DNA of 8,855 bases, taken from Rickettsiales bacterium (GTDB lineage: Bacteria; Pseudomonadota; Alphaproteobacteria; Rickettsiales; UBA1997). The translations under genes and the position numbers were made by a program. The notes below the pieces were generated by a model, which saw only the letters and a list, made by a program, of their open reading frames with translations, was not told the origin of the DNA and made no database searches. Of this stretch, positions 1 through 6,036 are shown in pieces (the stretch's first letter is position 1; each line of letters opens with the position of its first letter). Location: NCBI GenBank assembly GCA_947455365.1, contig CANGNU010000030.1, positions 1 to 8,855 on the forward strand, written 5' to 3'.

Positions 1-1185
1 TTTCTCATTCAAATTCTGTTCAATTTTTTGTTGCAAAACTTGTCGTGCAATATGCTCTTGGTCTTTGATTAGTTTGAATTTATCGCCTTGTTGTGGAATT
101 TTTACTACAACTTTTTTTGCCGCCAATTCACTTAAAAATTCTTCCATCAAAGCAACATCTTCAATTTCGCAATTTAACAACAACTCTTCTGGCGGAGTTT
201 GATTTAAATAAAACTGTCCTAAAAATTTTGCCAAAAATTCGCCACCACTTAAACCTTCCTCAACACTGTAAAAATAAGGCTTTGAGCCATAATTATTGCC
301 AGCGCGATAAAATGAAATATAGACACAATATTTGCCTTGTGCTTCAACTAAACTAATAATATCTTTGTCAGTTATATCTGACAAATTAACATTTTGTTTC
401 GCTTGAATTGACGATAAAGACTTAATTTGATCCCTTACCAATGCTGCTTGTTCATAATTTTGCTCCTCACTCAACTTGCGCATTTTGTCAGCTAAAACTG
501 ACTGCATTTCTGAAGATTTTCCACTTAAAAAATTTACCGCCGCAGCAATTGATTTTTGATAATCATCTTGCGAAATTAGGCCAACACAGGGTGCAGAGCA
601 TTTTTTAATTTGATATTCAAGGCAAGGTTTAGTGCGAGATTTAAATTCAGAATCAGAACAACTTCGTAGTAAAAAGTTTTTGCGCAAAACATCGAGAACG
701 CGGTTGACATCAAGCCCAGAAGCGAACGGGCCAAAATAATGGTAGTTATTTTTGGCGGCCAAATTACTTTTTTGCGAGAGAGAATTTTCACCAACTGCAT
801 TTGCAGAAGAGTTAATCAATAAAGCCCCGCGATGCTTGTCAATTCTGCCGAAAGCGTGTTTTTTATCGATAATAATTGCTGGAAAAGTTTTGTCATCGCG
901 CAGCAAAATGTTATATTTTGGCGCCAGTTTTTTAATTAAATTATGTTCAAGCAATAAAGCTGCCAGCTCGCTCTCTGTCTGGGTAAATTCAACTTTCTCT
1001 GCTAAAAAAACCATGTGACGAATGCGTGCCGACAAGCGATTATCAACAGTATAATTCAGCAATCTTTTGCGTAAATTTTTTGCCTTGCCAACATAAAGCA
1101 CAGCATCATCAACGCCCAGAAACTGGTATACGCCGCTGTTCGCAGGTGCTTTGTCAATTAAGTCTTTAATTTTATCCTTCATCAT
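1..1185 (-). CDS. uvrC: UvrABC excinuclease subunit C, N-terminal part (runs off the left edge)
   Basis: UvrC makes the dual incisions beside UvrB-bound DNA lesions in nucleotide excision repair. Reading the minus strand from an ATGATG at 1185 gives 395 open codons with no stop before base 1. The GIY-YIG nuclease domain covers about residues 15-100: GVY at 18-20, YVG at 31-33, Arg39, and the catalytic Glu near 80 in [18 protein letters not shown] follows near 149-156. Cysteines near 176, 188, 196 and 200 have the 12-8-4 spacing of the four E. coli UvrC cysteines reported to bind an iron-sulfur cluster. A UVR (UvrB-binding) motif lies near 228-258. The family is usually about 600 residues, so the RNase H-like nuclease and HhH domains lie outside the window. 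Relative to E. coli there are about 22 extra residues between HRGA and YFGPF. No Shine-Dalgarno is seen, and either of the two tandem ATGs could be the start. Confidence 0.96.
   Translation of the reverse strand, partial: MMKDKIKDLIDKAPANSGVYQFLGVDDAVLYVGKAKNLRKRLLNYTVDNRLSARIRHMVFLAEKVEFTQTESELAALLLEHNLIKKLAPKYNILLRDDKTFPAIIIDKKHAFGRIDKHRGALLINSSANAVGENSLSQKSNLAAKNNYHYFGPFASGLDVNRVLDVLRKNFLLRSCSDSEFKSRTKPCLEYQIKKCSAPCVGLISQDDYQKSIAAAVNFLSGKSSEMQSVLADKMRKLSEEQNYEQAALVRDQIKSLSSIQAKQNVNLSDITDKDIISLVEAQGKYCVYISFYRAGNNYGSKPYFYSVEEGLSGGEFLAKFLGQFYLNQTPPEELLLNCEIEDVALMEEFLSELAAKKVVVKIPQQGDKFKLIKDQEHIARQVLQQKIEQNLNEK
1151..1178 (+). promoter_or_regulatory. Weak candidate promoter for thyX, inside the 5' end of uvrC
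   Basis: TTGTCA (1151-1156), a 16-nt spacer and TATCCT (1173-1178) form a passable sigma70-like pair. They would start transcription around 1185, just ahead of thyX. Only 21 bp separate uvrC and thyX, so any thyX promoter must overlap uvrC coding sequence. The -10 element is poor and AT-rich DNA yields such matches by chance. Confidence 0.25.
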
Positions 1186-1206
1186 GCTAATTTAACGGCA
1201 GAAAAT

Positions 1207-2169
1207 ATGAATTACAAATTTCCACAAAAAATGGTTATAAAACAAGAACAATTAGAAGAAATTAAATTACTTCGTCAGCAAAAATCAACTACGCTAAGGC
1301 CCGTATCGCCTGAATTGGAAGAGGTTTTGTATCAGCCTTTTGAATTGCTTGATCACGGTTTTGTCCGCGTAATTGATTACATGGGAAACGACGCCGCTGT
1401 AGTGCAGGCGGCCCGCGTGTCTTATGGCGCTGGTACCAAAAAAATTAACGCCGATAAGGGTCTAATCAACTACCTGATGGCTCACCGCCATACTACGCCG
1501 TTTGAAATGTGCGAAATTAAATTTCACATTAAGTTGCCAATTTTTGTGGCGCGCCAATGGATACGCCATCGCACGGCCTCAATCAATGAATATTCTGCGC
1601 GCTATTCAATCATGGAAGATGAATTTTACATTCCTCGCGCCGAGCATTTAGCAGCGCAATCTAAAATTAATCACCAAGGCCGCGATGAGGCTCGGGTATT
1701 GAGTGCAGAAGAGCAAAAGCGCGTGCTAGAAATTCTAAAAAAAGACAGCGTACAAAGTTACGATCACTATCTTGAAATGATTAACCAAGACGCCGCTGGC
1801 AACCCTGTCGACCCAGAAAAAGACGGCCTTGCGCGCGAATTAGCCCGCATGAATTTGCCAATTAATTGCTACACACAATGGTATTGGAAAATTGATTTGC
1901 ATAATCTGCTAAACTTTCTCTACCTTCGCGCCGACGGCCACGCGCAGTATGAAATTCGTGTCTATGCTGAAGCCATGCTTGACCTAGTACAAAAATGGGT
2001 GCCACATTGCTATGAGGCCTTCATGAAACACCGCAAAGACGGCAAAGAGCTTTCTGGCGCCGCTTTAGAAGTGGTAAAAAAATTAGTAAAAGGTGAAAAT
2101 GTTGTACAAGAAAATTCAGGTCTCAGCGCCCGCGAATGGGGTGAGTTGATGAATTTACTTGGTAAATAG
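1207..2169 (+). CDS. thyX: FAD-dependent thymidylate synthase ThyX
   Basis: ThyX makes dTMP from dUMP in the cytoplasm, using methylene-tetrahydrofolate and FAD/NADPH; it is unrelated in fold to ThyA. The 320-residue product carries the diagnostic RHR-x7-S motif at 120-130 ([11 protein letters not shown]). It also has HTTPFE at 95-100, [20 protein letters not shown] at 213-232 and [12 protein letters not shown] at 240-251, regions that shape the flavin and substrate site. The protein is longer than compact ThyX enzymes because of an N-terminal lead-in of about 45 residues and a C-terminal helical tail, as I recall for rickettsial homologues. The start at 1207 lies 21 bp from the divergent uvrC start. 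Met9 (base 1231) is a possible alternative, and neither has a clear Shine-Dalgarno. ThyX regenerates tetrahydrofolate directly, so such organisms often lack ThyA and may lack a standard FolA; that cannot be tested here. Confidence 0.97.
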   Translation: MNYKFPQKMVIKQEQLEEIKLLRQQKSTTLRPVSPELEEVLYQPFELLDHGFVRVIDYMGNDAAVVQAARVSYGAGTKKINADKGLINYLMAHRHTTPFEMCEIKFHIKLPIFVARQWIRHRTASINEYSARYSIMEDEFYIPRAEHLAAQSKINHQGRDEARVLSAEEQKRVLEILKKDSVQSYDHYLEMINQDAAGNPVDPEKDGLARELARMNLPINCYTQWYWKIDLHNLLNFLYLRADGHAQYEIRVYAEAMLDLVQKWVPHCYEAFMKHRKDGKELSGAALEVVKKLVKGENVVQENSGLSAREWGELMNLLGK

Positions 2170-2189
2170 GCTCTGTAACAATATTTAAG

Positions 2190-2221
2190 TTTGCTGCGCT
2201 GACTTTGCGTAGCGCAGCAAA
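2190..2221 (+). terminator. Perfect 11-bp hairpin downstream of thyX
   Basis: TTTGCTGCGCT (2190-2200) and AGCGCAGCAAA (2211-2221) are exact reverse complements around a 10-nt loop, 20 bp after the thyX stop. The stem is GC-rich for this genome. No T-run follows directly, so it is not a textbook intrinsic terminator. It could end the thyX message together with the next element, or protect the 3' end. Confidence 0.55.
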
Positions 2222-2229
2222 GCAAGTCT

Positions 2230-2265
2230 TCCCCCGTTTGCGGGGGGGGGGGTAGGGGGATTTTT
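2230..2265 (+). repeat. G-rich element: C5/G5 hairpin with an 11-G run, then T5
   Basis: CCCCCG (2231-2236), TTTG, and CGGGGG (2241-2246) form a tight hairpin. The G run continues to 2252 (11 G in all), followed by TA, GGGGG (2255-2259), A and TTTTT (2261-2265). The C5 arm can pair with several G registers, including the last G5 just before the T-run, which would give a terminator-like hairpin. The G tracts also fit a G-quadruplex pattern. Similar C-rich/G-rich intergenic hairpins are common in alphaproteobacteria, so this may be one copy of a dispersed element. Copy number cannot be judged from one window. Confidence 0.5.
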
Positions 2266-2288
2266 ATGAAATAAAAATTTAATAAATT

Positions 2289-2456
2289 ATGGGAAGAATT
2301 TGGGAATTAGTTTTAATTTTAGTCATTGTATTCATCTTTTTTGGTGCAGGAAAATTGCCGAATGTTATGTCGGATATTGGCAAATCAATTCGCAATCTAA
2401 AAGAAGGAATGAAGAGCGAGAAAAAAGACGAAGAAAAAAAATCTGAAGAAAAATAA
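2289..2456 (+). CDS. tatA: Sec-independent (Tat) translocase subunit TatA/E, very short
   Basis: This 55-residue protein has the TatA/E layout. A short N-terminal transmembrane helix (about residues 5-18) follows MGRIWELV, a Phe-Gly hinge sits at 18-19, an amphipathic helix runs over about 22-41 (KLPNVMSDIGKSIRNLKEGM), and a charged Lys/Glu/Asp tail closes it (42-55). TatA subunits oligomerise at the inner membrane with TatC to pass folded proteins carrying twin-arginine signals. Typical TatA proteins are about 60-90 residues, so the tail is short, but the core is complete. TatB is less likely because TatB is longer. No tatB or tatC is present here. The gene starts 23 bp after the G-rich element, lacks a clear Shine-Dalgarno and is followed 10 nt later by exoD, suggesting cotranscription. 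Confidence 0.9.
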   Translation: MGRIWELVLILVIVFIFFGAGKLPNVMSDIGKSIRNLKEGMKSEKKDEEKKSEEK

Positions 2457-2466
2457 ATTTTAAACA

Positions 2467-3078
2467 ATGGATCAAAAAAAAGTTATTGCAACTGACGCGA
2501 TTGAAACGGTTGTCAATAATTCAAAATCTGACCGCATTCCCGTTGCCGACCTAGTCGGTGCTATGGAAGGCGCTGGTTTTGGTCTTGCGGTGATGATCTT
2601 CGCTTTTGGCATCATCATTCCACTGCCGCCGCCCTTTCCTAGCATTATCTCTATCCCACTAGTAGTGTTCGCATTACAAATGATGGCAGGCTTTCATTCG
2701 CCAAAATTACCGCAAAGATTTGCCAAATTAACCGTCAAGCGCACAGTGCTTGCAACCTTGGTGCGTAAGGCTGCACCTTATATTGGTAAGGTAGAAAAAA
2801 TTTTACGACCAAGATTATCGTTCATGACCACGCCTAGAGCTGAAAGGTTTGTTGGCTTTTTTATTTTTCTTTTTGCCTCATTTATTTTATTGCCAATGCC
2901 GCTGTCCAACTTTATTCCGGGCGCAGGCATTCTAATAATTTCTTTTGGATTATTAGGAAAAGATGGTTTGGCAGTATTGTGCGGAATAGTGGTGGGATTG
3001 GTTGGATTGACCATTTCAATTACCGCAGTAGTGCTTGGTGTTGAAGCCTTGCATTATCTTAAAGGCTTGTTTTTCTAG
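2467..3078 (+). CDS. exoD: ExoD-family integral membrane protein
   Basis: The 203-residue product matches the ExoD family (named for a Sinorhizobium exopolysaccharide-synthesis gene). A soluble N-terminus of about 35 residues leads into a hydrophobic block with the family's Pro-rich turn, IIPLPPPFPSIISIP (about 50-64), and LQMMAG (70-75). A polar linker with many Lys/Arg (about 79-125) follows. Then come hydrophobic segments near 127-145, 148-164 and 166-195, with LLPMPLSNFIPGAGI (141-155) and GLLGKDG (161-167). It sits in the inner membrane. The biochemical activity of the family is not well defined, so a role in polysaccharide export is inherited from the name only. The start ATG lies 10 nt after tatA, and no terminator is visible after the stop. 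The two hydrophobic halves look alike, each with a Pro-rich turn. Confidence 0.9.
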   Translation: MDQKKVIATDAIETVVNNSKSDRIPVADLVGAMEGAGFGLAVMIFAFGIIIPLPPPFPSIISIPLVVFALQMMAGFHSPKLPQRFAKLTVKRTVLATLVRKAAPYIGKVEKILRPRLSFMTTPRAERFVGFFIFLFASFILLPMPLSNFIPGAGILIISFGLLGKDGLAVLCGIVVGLVGLTISITAVVLGVEALHYLKGLFF

Positions 3079-3106
3079 GGTGGATAGGCTATTAAAAATA
3101 AAGTTC

Positions 3107-3136
3107 TTGACTATAAAATTATATTTCTTCTAAAAT
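3107..3136 (+). promoter_or_regulatory. Promoter for rho
   Basis: TTGACT (3107-3112), an 18-nt spacer and TAAAAT (3131-3136) each match the sigma70 consensus at five of six positions. This is the best promoter in the window. The predicted start near 3143 gives a leader of about 150 nt before the rho ATG at 3293. Confidence 0.7.
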
Positions 3137-3142
3137 AGCGGC

Positions 3143-3292
3143 CGTTCTTTTCAAAATAGATTTGTTGTCATCCACATTTTTCGTGTTTTATTCCCGTTAA
3201 TTTTTTAAACTAAAATTTTATCCAAGCCAGATTTTCCTTACGCGAAAGTCTCTTCCAATCTCATCTATTTAATATCAATAAACTTTTCTTAA
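3143..3292 (+). promoter_or_regulatory. Long C-rich, G-poor 5' leader of rho, candidate Rho-binding (rut-like) region
   Basis: By hand count the predicted leader has about 30 C and 12 G. Bases 3249-3294 contain no G at all but 10 C, in pyrimidine-rich runs. Rho loads on unstructured, C-rich, G-poor RNA, and rho is autoregulated by attenuation in its leader in E. coli. The composition suggests the same here, but no experiment or alignment backs it. No strong hairpin or SD is seen. Confidence 0.4.
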
Positions 3293-5008
3293 ATGTCTTC
3301 TACTCTTACACTTCGTTATGGTTCTGATAACGGTCAAAATAGCGCCGCAAGTGCCCAAAATGCTGATGCGCAAAATAATAATGCGGGCAATGTAATGGTG
3401 CCGCAAGGGCAAAATATTGGGCAAAATCAAATGCAAAATAACCAAAATAATGAGGCAAATCAAGCTTCGGTGAATAATGTTTCGCAAAATGTGCAGCAAA
3501 ATTCTGCACCAAGTCAGCAGTCAGAAAGCCAAGAGCCAAGAAGTTCTGGCGGTTATCAATCGCGTTTATTGGCGCGCAGTTCTAGCTCTTCTGGTTCTCG
3601 TTCGGGCTCAATGAACGGCTCGCGCTCTGGCTCAAGACATTCAGGAAGCCAGAATTCACGCGGCTCAAACAATGATTCTAGCAATTATGATGACGATGAA
3701 GATGACGGCTATAATTCGCCAAAATCAACTGGCAATGGCAAAACTTTAGAGCTAAAAAGCTTGAAGACAAAAAACGCTGAAGCCTTGGTAGATGTGGCTA
3801 AAGAGAATGGTCTTGATAATATTGGTGACTTTGGCCGCCAAGATATTATTTATCATATTTTGAAGAATTTCTCCGATCAGCATCCTGAAAATATAATTGT
3901 TGGCGAAGGTGTTTTAGAAGTGTTGCAAGATGGCTTTGGCTTCCTTCGTGCGCCTGAGACCAACTACTTTCCCGGCTCTGACGATATCTATGTTTCGCCA
4001 AGTCAAATTAAGCGTTTCGGCCTTCGTACAGGCGACACGGTGAAGGGTCAAATTCGCGCACCAAAAAAAGGTGAGCGCTATTTCGCCCTACTGCGCGTAA
4101 GTGAGGTGAACTTTGGCAGCACTGATAAAATTCGCAATCGCGTGTTGTTTGATGATTTAACTCCACTTTATCCGCAAAAAAAATTATTGCTGGAAGAAGT
4201 TGCGCCAATTAACGGCGACATTTCTACACGAATTATCGATATGATTTCGCCAATGGGTAAAGGCCAGCGCGCCTTGATTGTCGCGCCTCCACGCACTGGT
4301 AAAACTTCTTTGATGCAAAATATTGCCCATGCAATTACCAGCAATCACCCTGAAGTTATTCTGCTTGTATTGTTGATTGACGAGCGCCCAGAAGAGGTGA
4401 CTGACATGTCGCGCTCGGTAAAAGGCGAGGTGGTTAGTTCTACTTTTGACGAACCTGCAACGCGCCATGTGCAGCTTGCCGAAATGGTCATCGAGAAGGC
4501 TAAACGCTTGGTTGAAGCCAAAAAAGATGTCGTAATTTTGCTTGACTCAATCACTCGTTTGGCACGCGCTTACAACACGGTAATTCCTTCATCAGGCAAG
4601 GTGTTGACTGGCGGCGTGGACTCTAACGCATTGCAAAAACCAAAGCGATTTTTTGGTGCGGCAAGAAATATTGAAGAAGGTGGATCGCTTACTATCATTG
4701 CGACGGCGCTAGTTGACACTGGTTCAAAAATGGACGAAGTTATTTTCGAAGAATTTAAAGGAACGGGCAACTCGGAAGTTATTCTTGACCGCAAAATTTC
4801 TGATAAACGCATCTTCCCAGCCATTGATATTACTAAGTCGGGCACTCGTAAAGAAGAGCTTTTGGTTGAGCGTTCTACGCTTGCTAAAACTTGGATGTTG
4901 CGCCGAATTGTTAACTCGATGAGCTCGGTTGAAGCGATGGAATTCTTGTTGAATAAAATTGAGCATTCGAAGAGCAATGAAGAGTTTTTCAAGTCGATGA
5001 ATTCTTAG
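3293..5008 (+). CDS. rho: Transcription termination factor Rho with a long Asn/Gln- and Ser/Arg-rich N-terminal extension
   Basis: Rho is the hexameric RNA-dependent ATPase that releases RNA polymerase at factor-dependent terminators. This copy has 571 residues against 419 in E. coli. Residues about 150-192 form the Rho_N helical domain and 203-273 the cold-shock-like RNA-binding domain ([13 protein letters not shown] near 209-222). The motor domain has Walker [10 protein letters not shown] (331-339; Lys337), LIDERPEEV (361-369; Glu364 matches E. coli Glu211), Walker [17 protein letters not shown] (413-428; Asp418), the Q-loop region near 435-445 and GTGNSE (490-495). All key motifs are present. 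The extra length is N-terminal: residues 11-80 are about half Asn plus Gln, 81-133 are Ser/Arg/Gly-rich, and 134-139 is DDDEDD. The extension should be disordered and prion-like. The next Met codons are 35, 47, 107 and then 317, beyond Walker A's domain start, so at least the Ser/Arg part is probably translated. The gene has its own promoter and no terminator follows. Confidence 0.97.
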   Translation: MSSTLTLRYGSDNGQNSAASAQNADAQNNNAGNVMVPQGQNIGQNQMQNNQNNEANQASVNNVSQNVQQNSAPSQQSESQEPRSSGGYQSRLLARSSSSSGSRSGSMNGSRSGSRHSGSQNSRGSNNDSSNYDDDEDDGYNSPKSTGNGKTLELKSLKTKNAEALVDVAKENGLDNIGDFGRQDIIYHILKNFSDQHPENIIVGEGVLEVLQDGFGFLRAPETNYFPGSDDIYVSPSQIKRFGLRTGDTVKGQIRAPKKGERYFALLRVSEVNFGSTDKIRNRVLFDDLTPLYPQKKLLLEEVAPINGDISTRIIDMISPMGKGQRALIVAPPRTGKTSLMQNIAHAITSNHPEVILLVLLIDERPEEVTDMSRSVKGEVVSSTFDEPATRHVQLAEMVIEKAKRLVEAKKDVVILLDSITRLARAYNTVIPSSGKVLTGGVDSNALQKPKRFFGAARNIEEGGSLTIIATALVDTGSKMDEVIFEEFKGTGNSEVILDRKISDKRIFPAIDITKSGTRKEELLVERSTLAKTWMLRRIVNSMSSVEAMEFLLNKIEHSKSNEEFFKSMNS

Positions 5009-5010
5009 AG

Positions 5011-5039
5011 TTGGAATTTAAGATTTAGCGTCATAGAAT
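5011..5039 (+). promoter_or_regulatory. Candidate promoter for the ompA-like/proB unit
   Basis: TTGGAA (5011-5016), a 17-nt spacer and TAGAAT (5034-5039) form a good-spacing sigma70-like promoter in the 65-bp gap after rho. Transcription would start near 5046, about 28 nt before the ATG at 5074. With no terminator after rho, readthrough is an alternative source of transcript. Confidence 0.5.
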
Positions 5040-5073
5040 TTCTGCAATTGAACGCCAACCAGAAAAATAGCTA

Positions 5074-6036
5074 ATGCTAAAAAAGTTTTTTCTTCTCACA
5101 GCTTTACTCTACACAACCAACTGCGCCAGCAATTTGCACAATCTGGCGCAGCTTGAAAACGGCCTCAAAACAGACAATTTTTATAGTTCATATTTAGCGT
5201 TAGAATATCTTGAATATTCGCGCAGTTTGGGCAATGCAGGCAATTGGAATGATTCCGAATATTTTGCTAAAAAAGGTTTAGAAGTGGCACGAGGGTTCAA
5301 AACCGTACCAGAAAGCCCAATTGCTTGGCGCGTTGACCGCGTTGAGTTAGAAGATGCAATTGCTGCACAAAAACGCTTAGAAAATGTCTCAACTTACGAA
5401 GTACAAAAACTTTTGCCAATTCAAAATGCACATCTAGTTTTTCTTTATGATTGCTGGATTAGCAAAGATTCGCGGCCAGTTTTTCGCACGGGAGAATTAT
5501 CAAAATGCAAAGCGCGATTTTATAAATTGTTAGATGAAGTTGAAGTTTATATTGATGATTTGCGCAAAGATCGTAGGCCCAAAACAATTATTATCGAGCC
5601 AGAGTTTGAGCGCTTTGAGGTGCTTTTTGATCTTGATAGTTTTAACTTTAATGATAAGGCGAATAAAAAAATAATCGAAGTGATAAAATATTTGGAAACG
5701 ATGAATGGCAATTATCGAATTTTATTGGTAGGAAATGCCGATCGTTCAGGAAATTCTTTATACAATCAAAACCTAGCGCTGAAGAGGGTTGAGACTGTCA
5801 AAAATTATCTGCTGCAAAATGGCGTGGCGAAAGATTTAATTGAGACAAGGGCTGAGGGCGAAGATTTTCCCGATATTATCACGCGCAAGGGCGTGCAGCA
5901 ACAGTTTAACCGTACTGCAGGAATTTATGTTTTGAATGGAATGGGGTCTTTTGCTAACACTCCGCTGCCGTTAATTGAAAATTCTGTCTACAAGAAAGAG
6001 GTTATCAATGCTAGAAAGGCAAGGGGTTTGAAGTGA
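5074..6036 (+). CDS. OmpA-family putative lipoprotein, peptidoglycan-binding
   Basis: The 320-residue product begins with a Lys-Lys signal peptide and hydrophobic core ending LLYTTNC, with Cys17 as the likely lipidated residue. The lipobox is not canonical (Thr-Thr-Asn before Cys). Residues about 35-110 form a helical region (YLALEYLEYSRS..., then WNDSEYFAKKGLEVARG near 58-74 and PESPIAW at 79-85). I recognise this from alphaproteobacterial OmpA-family proteins, as I do DCW at 126-128. Residues about 180-290 are an OmpA C-terminal domain: FEVLFDLDSF (181-190), VGNADRSG (219-226), NLALKRVETVKNYL (233-246) and AEGE (260-263). Asp223 and Arg238 correspond to the pair that contacts diaminopimelate in peptidoglycan. 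It probably tethers the outer membrane to the cell wall. Cys127 and Cys145 could form a disulfide. The stop overlaps the proB start. Function beyond wall anchoring is inferred. Confidence 0.88.
   Translation: MLKKFFLLTALLYTTNCASNLHNLAQLENGLKTDNFYSSYLALEYLEYSRSLGNAGNWNDSEYFAKKGLEVARGFKTVPESPIAWRVDRVELEDAIAAQKRLENVSTYEVQKLLPIQNAHLVFLYDCWISKDSRPVFRTGELSKCKARFYKLLDEVEVYIDDLRKDRRPKTIIIEPEFERFEVLFDLDSFNFNDKANKKIIEVIKYLETMNGNYRILLVGNADRSGNSLYNQNLALKRVETVKNYLLQNGVAKDLIETRAEGEDFPDIITRKGVQQQFNRTAGIYVLNGMGSFANTPLPLIENSVYKKEVINARKARGLK
6021..6026 (+). promoter_or_regulatory. Ribosome binding site for proB
   Basis: AAGGGG lies inside the end of the preceding gene, 9 nt before the ATG at 6036 and 6 nt before a GTG at 6033. 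It is the clearest Shine-Dalgarno in the window, where most genes lack one, and it supports reinitiation at the TGATG overlap. It does not by itself decide between the ATG and the GTG. Confidence 0.5.

Noticed and set aside
93..1018. Plus-strand and alternative-frame reading frames across 93-356, 576-800 and 752-1018
   Set aside because: They overlap the clear uvrC frame on the minus strand, which shows conserved motifs; the others show none.
3162..3200. A 12-codon TTG-initiated leader reading frame upstream of rho
   Set aside because: It has no Shine-Dalgarno, a rare start codon and no regulatory residue pattern, so chance explains it.
3275..3539. Two minus-strand reading frames opposite the rho N-terminus
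   Set aside because: The Asn/Gln-rich low-complexity sense strand leaves few stops on the other strand. The translations are hydrophobic or His-rich with no recognisable motif.
4008..4992. Long reading frames opposite the rho motor domain, up to 140 codons
   Set aside because: They are shadows of a highly conserved coding region, with no independent motif, start signal or promoter.
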